This document shows positions 21,501 to 25,988 of a stretch of 25,988 nucleotides of DNA, piece after piece. The position numbers and the translations under genes were made by a program. The number at the start of each line of letters is the position of its first letter. The first letter of the stretch is position 1. The notes below the pieces were generated by a model. The model was not told where the DNA came from. It made no database searches and saw only the letters and a program-made list of their open reading frames with translations. Source of the DNA: JAUPVL01 sp964481235 (lineage in GTDB: Bacteria > Patescibacteriota > Saccharimonadia > CAILAD01 > BJGX01); assembly GCA_964481235.1 (NCBI GenBank), contig CAYZYH010000013.1, positions 1 through 25,988 on the forward strand, given 5' to 3'.

Positions 21501-22378
21501 GTTATCATCCAATCGGCTTTGATACCAGATTGTACCATACCTTCAATAAGCTTAAGTCTTTTAAGAGCTTTTTTCTTCTTCTGACCAACTGATTCATCGG
21601 CTTCTACGCGCAATTTCTTAGCGAGTTCAGCCAAATCAATATTCTCTAGTAATTGTTGTAATGCTTCAGCGCCAATACCTGCCCTAAAAACCTGTCCAAA
21701 TTTCATGTTTAGCTCACGGTAACGGCTTTCTGGCAAAAGTTGGTGTGGAGCTAGGTTGGTAAGATCTGTCTTTGCGCTTGAGTAGTTTGCATCTAGCTCT
21801 TCAATCTCTTGAGCGGCTTCGTCGGGTATTATGTCTGCCTTAGAGCCTTTAAGGTTATATTTTTTCAAAATATCTTTATGTTTGGCTTCAAAATCACTCT
21901 TTAGATCTTTCAAGGCTGCAGCTTTTGCATCTTCATCTACTTCGGTTACTATAAAATTAGCAAAATAAACTACTCGTTCTAGGTCTCTGATGCCCACGTT
22001 TAGAACAAGACTGATAGGACTAGGAGTGCCTCTTAGAAACCATATGTGAGCAACCGGAACCGAAAGGGCAATATGTGCCATACGTTCTCGTCTGACAATA
22101 CTACGAGTCACTAATACACCACATTTATCGCATTCTATACCTTTGTAGCGAATACCTTTGTATTTACCACAGTAACATTGCCAGTCTTTGGTTGGTCCAA
22201 AAATCTTCTCACAAAACAATCCATCTTTTTCGGGTTTTTGTGTTCGATAATTAATAGTTTCAGGTTTTGTAACTTCACCATGTGACCAATCTAGTATGTG
22301 TTCAGGACTCGCTACAGATAGCTTGATAGCATCAAAGTCGATTATCTGGGGTTCGTGTGTCATATTTTCGTTATTCAT
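18590..22378 (-). CDS. rpoC: RNA polymerase beta' subunit
   Basis: The beta' subunit (1262 aa) holds the catalytic magnesium and the trigger loop. Zinc site 1 is C68, C70, C83 and C86 (QCYCGKYKG then ECDKCG). The catalytic NADFDGDQ is at 514-521. Zinc site 2 is C841, C915, C922 and C925. The bridge helix and trigger loop region MAAQSIGEPGTQLTM is conserved. The following residues read DTKHQTG (960-966), where most bacteria have RTFHxGG; His963 is retained. It starts 2 nt after the rpoB stop with AGAGG upstream and ends with TGA. It is not fused to rpoB. Confidence 0.99.
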   Translation of the reverse strand: MNNENMTHEPQIIDFDAIKLSVASPEHILDWSHGEVTKPETINYRTQKPEKDGLFCEKIFGPTKDWQCYCGKYKGIRYKGIECDKCGVLVTRSIVRRERMAHIALSVPVAHIWFLRGTPSPISLVLNVGIRDLERVVYFANFIVTEVDEDAKAAALKDLKSDFEAKHKDILKKYNLKGSKADIIPDEAAQEIEELDANYSSAKTDLTNLAPHQLLPESRYRELNMKFGQVFRAGIGAEALQQLLENIDLAELAKKLRVEADESVGQKKKKALKRLKLIEGMVQSGIKADWMITTNLPVIPPDLRPMVQLDGGRFAASDLNDLYRRVINRNNRLKKLFALEAPEVICRNEKRMLQEAVDALIDNNARRDRAVSAAGSRKKLKSLTDLLKGKQGRFRQNLLGKRVDYSGRSVIVIGPHLKLDQCGLPKMMALELFKPFVIGRLIEKGIAHNVKSTTRMIERARSEVWDTLDEVIADKYVLLNRAPTLHRLGIQAFKPILIEGKAIQLHPMVCTAFNADFDGDQMAVHVPLSEAAQKEAREIMLSKHNLLKPSSGEPVVKPSQDVVLGCFFLTGTKPGLNGEGKVFSDTAEAIMAYQEGHVDLRAMVKVRVKGKLEDTTVGRVLFNEILPENMSYVNDTLVKSSLQKIMAEVFTEHGQEATANLVDDIKDLGFKYATESGISIGMDDLVVPEDRNRLIQEGESKVLEYVGQYQQGLITNNERYARTVETWKKVGEDIEALLGETLSNSSSTLQDDLESGSRASLGQINKMSGMLGLMLSPAGRVIELPVRSNYKDGLGVLEYFISTHGARKGLTDTALRTSESGYLTRRLVDVAQDIVISENDCGDKEGYVMSRAEAIATGEEGLSAWIVGRTSMEKVIDPNTSEVIVKKGQLISDTAARRIEELELETIRIRSILKCRSAWGLCQKCYGVDLAKGDPVVLGEAVGIMAAQSIGEPGTQLTMDTKHQTGIGGDITQGLPRVEEIFEARAPKGQAILSEIAGTAKITKKDTKQVISIVPDDQKITRYPLKDMKPKVKTGAQVTRSQVLAISADGKKTVKAGGIGTVTVEKDEIVLTHDSGNTRQYTTSEYTFIEVKNGDRVEIGQRLTEGSVNLQDMLKLQGEESVQRYIIDQVQAIYLSQGQTIAAKHIEVIIRQMFSRVRIEEPADTEFISGDIVSRAALIEENTRVKEGKGKPASFENLLMPITKISTSSDSWLSAASFQETTKVLISAAMRGKQDKLRGLKENVIIGRLIPVGTGFSEREDA

Positions 22379-22380
22379 CT

Positions 22381-25300
22381 CTATACCTCTTCCGATTCTA
22401 TTTCATTTTTTAGTTCTGCCTCAGCCAAAGTTGCAAAGTCATCTTCCGACTTTGAATCAACTAAATCAACTACAGCTTCATTTTCCACGGGTGTTTGCCC
22501 AGACAGAAGTTCGTCGTTACCAAGGTCTACCGCTTCTTCTTCTGTAGCGCTTGATATCAGTGATTCTGCATCTATCGAGATAGACTGAGCACTTCTTTCT
22601 AGGTCTACAACCAAAGTAAGGCTTTGTAGCTCTTTAACCAATACATTGAATGATTCTGGCACGCGAGGACCCTTTATATCTTCGCCCTTTATGATAGATT
22701 CATAAGCTTTTGATCGACCAATAACATCGTCAGATTTAATGGTTAGAATCTCTTGTAGGGTATTAGATGCCCCATAGGCTTCAAGAGCCCAAACTTCCAT
22801 TTCCCCAAACCGTTGTCCACCCATTTGGGCCTTACCACCAAGTGGCTGCTGAGTAACCATTGCGTATGGTCCGGTAGACCGCGCGTGAATCTTGTCATCT
22901 ACCATATGTTGAAGTTTTAACATGTATTTTATACCAACTGTAGTGCGGTTAGCATAGGGTTCGCCAGTATATCCTGAGTAAAGCTGGGCTTTACCGTCCT
23001 CTGGCAATCCAGCTTTTTTTAGTTCGGCCTTAATTTCGTCTATCTTAACACCATCAAATACCGGGCTAGCAATCTTATAGCCAATTGCACTAGCAGCCCA
23101 ACCTAGGTGGGTTTCAAGGATCTGACCTAAGTTCATTCTAGAGCCAACACCCAGGGTGTTTAAGATAATATCTACCGGGGTACCATCTTCAAGATGCGGC
23201 ATATCTTCTACTGGCATTATTTTAGAAATAACCCCTTTGTCGCCATGTCGTCCAGCCATCTTGTCGCCTACTTGTATCTTGCGTAGTTCTGCAACAGCAA
23301 CATATATCTGAAGAGATACGCCGGCTGGTAAATCATCTTCATTTTCGCGTGATAGTATTTTTACATCTACAACCTTACCTGAGGCTCCGTTAGGCATTCT
23401 TAAACTAGTGTCTTTTACATCGCGAGCTTTTTCACCAAATATAGCGCGTAATAAACGTTCTTCACTAGATAACTCGGTTTCCCCTTTAGGGGTAATTTTA
23501 CCCACCAAAATGTCTCCAGCTCCCACCTCAGCCCCAATTCTTACAATTCCTTCTTCATCAAGATCTTTTAAGCTTTCTTCGGAAACATTAGGTATATCAC
23601 GTGTTACAACTTCCGGGCCAAGTTTGGTATCACGTACGTCTATCTGATGAGTTTCTATATGTATACTAGTATATCTGTCATCTTGTACTAAGCTTTGAGA
23701 AACAATAATTGCATCTTCAAAGTTCAATCCTTCAAAGGGCATAAAGGCTACAAGAACATTTTGTCCTAAAGCTAATTCACCCGACTGCGTGCTCATTCCA
23801 TCTGCTAATACATCACCTTTTTTAACTTTTTGACCAGATGATGCTACGGCTTTCTGGTGGATACAACTACCTTGGTTAGATCTCACAAAGTTTGATAGCT
23901 CGTAAGTTTTTAGTCCGAGCTTGTTGTATTTCACACTAACAGCTTCAGCGGTAGAAGAAACTACCTGACCATCGGCTTCGGCTAGAATAACCTGCCCAGA
24001 GTCTACAGCAACAGTACCTTCAATGCCTGTACCAACTACGGGTGAGTCTGGACGTACCAGAGCCACTGCTTGACGTTGCATATTTGCACCCATCAAAGCC
24101 CGTTTTGCATCATCACTTTCCAAGAAAGGAATCAGGCTAGCCGACACCCCTACAGTCTGCTTGCTAGTAACATCCATATATTCGACATTATCGGCATCTT
24201 CTTCATCGGCTTCACCACCTATTCCTCTAACTGCTATACGCTTTTCTACAAAGTATCCCTCTTTGTCTGTAGGGGTATTAGCTTGAGCAATTACAGCCTT
24301 TTCTTCATCGCTTGCATCAAGATAGATTACAGTAGATGTTACGCGAGCCTTCACAGGTACAGCTTCAACGCCTGCTGATTTTAGTTGTTTAGCTGTTGTA
24401 GCCGTAATTTTATCACCCGACCTAACAATTACTTTACCTTTTTCGTCTTTTACTTGGGTTCTAGCTATTTCACCCACAGATTTTTCCGTAGTAACTGAGT
24501 TAATAACTTTTAAATAAGGGCTTTCTAAAAACCCATACTCGTTTACTTGTGCATAAGTTGCAAGCGTACTCACTAAACCAATGTTTGGTCCTTCTGGAGT
24601 TTCGATAGGGCAAATTCGACCATAGTGAGTACGATGGACATCACGTACTTCAAAACCAGCGCGTTCTCGGTTCAGTCCACCAGGTCCCATAGCGTTGAGT
24701 CGTCTTTTGTGTACGATCTCTGCGAGTGGATTGATTTGATCCATAAACTGACTAAGTTGGTGTGAAGCAAAAAATTCCTTAACACTTGCTACTATTGGTC
24801 TAACATTTACAAGCTGGGCTGGCTGAATGGTGTCGGGGTCAGCAAGACTCATGCGATCTTTAACTATACGCTCCATTCGCAAAATACCTACTCTAAATCT
24901 CGACTGTATAAGTTCGCCAACCATTTTGAGTCTGCGGTTACCAAGGTGGTCGATATCCTCAGTAGATGCATTTTCATTACTCATTCGAATAACTTCTTTT
25001 ACAATTGCTACAAAATCTTCACGTCTTAAAATTCTATTTTCTGGAGTATTTTTAACATCTAATCCAAGGCGTTTATTAACTTTATATCTTCCGACTTTTG
25101 AAAAATCATATCGTTTATAGTCAAAAAACATTCCATCTATTAAACTTTTGGAGTTTTCTACAGTAGCTAGATCACCTGGTCGAATACGTCTGTAAACTTC
25201 CATCAAGGCTTCAGCTGTTGTACTGCTTGGGTCCTTGGCTATTGTTTCGTCTATAAACTTAACCTCGCCCGTATCCACGTCGGCGAACAGTTCTTTGAGT

Positions 25301-25905
25301 TCTTTGTCGCTTCCGTATCCAAACGCTCGTAAAAGTGCAGTTACAGCAATCTTACGTTTTCTATCGATCTTCACGCTCATTACGCCATTTTGACCAGTCT
25401 CTATCTCTAACCATGCCCCACGATTTGGTATAATCTTGGCGCCAAAATAACTAGCATTATTGTCGCGCGTAAAAAATACGCCCGGAGAGCGTACCAACTG
25501 ACTGACCACTACTCGTTCTACACCATTAATAATAAAGGTGCCGCGATCGGTCATAATAGGATAATCACCCATGAATATTTCCTGGGTTTTAATTTCGCCG
25601 GTTTCTTTATTTACTAGTTCTGCATTAACCTTGAGCGATGCTTCGTAGCTAATGTTTTTGTCTTTTGTTTGTGCTTTGGTGAATTTTGGTTTTTCAAAGT
25701 GATAGTCTTTAAAACTAAGAGCGTATTTTTTGCCCGTAAAGTCCTCTATTGGGGAAAGTTCAGCGAACAGTTCTTTAAGACCTTCATCTACAAACCAATC
25801 GTAGGCGTCAGTTTGAATTTTTATTAAGTTAGGAAGTTCGAGTAGTTCTTTGTTTTGGTGTAAAAAAATACGCTTATTCGCGGGGGCTTTTTGCATGTTT
25901 CCCAT
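22381..25905 (-). CDS. rpoB: RNA polymerase beta subunit
   Basis: The beta subunit (1174 aa) forms the catalytic cleft with beta'. The rifampicin-region core QLSQFMDQINPLAEIVHKRR followed by LNAMGPGGLNRERAGF is near residues 383-420. GDKMAGRHGDKG, with conserved active-site Lys/Arg/His, is at 880-891. Asn404 aligns with E. coli Ser531, and Ile aligns with Asn518. The last 60 residues are very acidic. The start at 25905 has AGGAG only 3 nt upstream; an ATG at 25896 (MQKAPANKR) with 12 nt spacing is an alternative. It begins the four-gene rpoBC-rpsLG block. Confidence 0.98.
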   Translation of the reverse strand: MGNMQKAPANKRIFLHQNKELLELPNLIKIQTDAYDWFVDEGLKELFAELSPIEDFTGKKYALSFKDYHFEKPKFTKAQTKDKNISYEASLKVNAELVNKETGEIKTQEIFMGDYPIMTDRGTFIINGVERVVVSQLVRSPGVFFTRDNNASYFGAKIIPNRGAWLEIETGQNGVMSVKIDRKRKIAVTALLRAFGYGSDKELKELFADVDTGEVKFIDETIAKDPSSTTAEALMEVYRRIRPGDLATVENSKSLIDGMFFDYKRYDFSKVGRYKVNKRLGLDVKNTPENRILRREDFVAIVKEVIRMSNENASTEDIDHLGNRRLKMVGELIQSRFRVGILRMERIVKDRMSLADPDTIQPAQLVNVRPIVASVKEFFASHQLSQFMDQINPLAEIVHKRRLNAMGPGGLNRERAGFEVRDVHRTHYGRICPIETPEGPNIGLVSTLATYAQVNEYGFLESPYLKVINSVTTEKSVGEIARTQVKDEKGKVIVRSGDKITATTAKQLKSAGVEAVPVKARVTSTVIYLDASDEEKAVIAQANTPTDKEGYFVEKRIAVRGIGGEADEEDADNVEYMDVTSKQTVGVSASLIPFLESDDAKRALMGANMQRQAVALVRPDSPVVGTGIEGTVAVDSGQVILAEADGQVVSSTAEAVSVKYNKLGLKTYELSNFVRSNQGSCIHQKAVASSGQKVKKGDVLADGMSTQSGELALGQNVLVAFMPFEGLNFEDAIIVSQSLVQDDRYTSIHIETHQIDVRDTKLGPEVVTRDIPNVSEESLKDLDEEGIVRIGAEVGAGDILVGKITPKGETELSSEERLLRAIFGEKARDVKDTSLRMPNGASGKVVDVKILSRENEDDLPAGVSLQIYVAVAELRKIQVGDKMAGRHGDKGVISKIMPVEDMPHLEDGTPVDIILNTLGVGSRMNLGQILETHLGWAASAIGYKIASPVFDGVKIDEIKAELKKAGLPEDGKAQLYSGYTGEPYANRTTVGIKYMLKLQHMVDDKIHARSTGPYAMVTQQPLGGKAQMGGQRFGEMEVWALEAYGASNTLQEILTIKSDDVIGRSKAYESIIKGEDIKGPRVPESFNVLVKELQSLTLVVDLERSAQSISIDAESLISSATEEEAVDLGNDELLSGQTPVENEAVVDLVDSKSEDDFATLAEAELKNEIESEEV

Positions 25906-25988
25906 TTTCTCCTATTAATTTGTTGCTGCACTGCTTAATTTAGGAGGTTTTTCTAAACCGACAAAAAACCGGTACACCAAATATTTTT
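25906..25988 (-). other. rpoB upstream region
   Basis: The last 83 bases hold no gene. AGGAG lies at about 25908-25912. On the minus strand GGTTT-AGAA-AAACC makes a small stem. A weak TTGTCG/TAAATT pair at 16 nt spacing is the only promoter-like match and is not convincing. The upstream neighbour, possibly rplL, is outside the window. Confidence 0.4.

Noticed and set aside
1..25988. CRISPR arrays and tRNA or rRNA genes
   Set aside because: No regularly spaced repeats, cloverleaf genes or rRNA sequences were seen.

Overview
The window is a translation and transcription core locus of an AT-rich bacterium that uses the standard genetic code (TGA closes rpoC, rplD, rplX and others). Three features point to the Candidate Phyla Radiation (Patescibacteria), most likely Saccharibacteria (TM7): there is no rpmD (L30) between rpsE and rplO, there is no adk or map between secY and infA, and the EF-G and RNA polymerase sequences diverge in several places. 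The phylum call is inference, because no tree could be built.

Almost everything is on the minus strand, so the order of transcription runs from right to left. At 25905-17620 lie rpoB, rpoC, rpsL and rpsG, ended by a strong bidirectional terminator. At 17619-14520 the usual rpsL-rpsG-fusA-tuf (str) order is interrupted by about 3.1 kb of accessory DNA. It holds a plus-strand three-helix membrane protein, a minus-strand winged-helix/Nudix protein with an apparently leaderless start, a plus-strand single-anchor small protein, and a gene-free stretch that looks like one or two structured plus-strand RNAs with promoter and terminators. At 14519-10716 come fusA, tuf (with its own good promoter) and rpsJ, closed by a 15-bp-stem terminator. 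At 10579-10196 is a DUF4870-type small membrane protein with its own promoter. From 9904 to 135 the S10/spc cluster runs nearly without gaps: rplC, rplD, rplW, rplB, rpsS, rplV, rpsC, rplP, rpmC, rpsQ, rplN, rplX, rplE, rpsN, rpsH, rplF, rplR, rpsE, rplO, secY. Then a near-consensus promoter drives infA, of which only the first codons are in the window.

The ribosomal genes are tightly coupled by 1- and 4-nt stop/start overlaps (TAATG, ATGA), and many starts have clear Shine-Dalgarno sequences. Terminators and promoters divide the region into at least six units: rpoBC with rpsLG, fusA, tuf-rpsJ, the DUF4870 gene, rplC through secY, and infA.

The best candidates for new biology are the structured RNA locus at 14736-15083 inside the interrupted str operon and the membrane/Nudix genes beside it. 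After these come the EF-G guanine-recognition loops (NKIN in place of NKxD, Gly-Asp in place of Ser-Ala) and the RpoC trigger-loop change (TMDTKH in place of TMRTFH).
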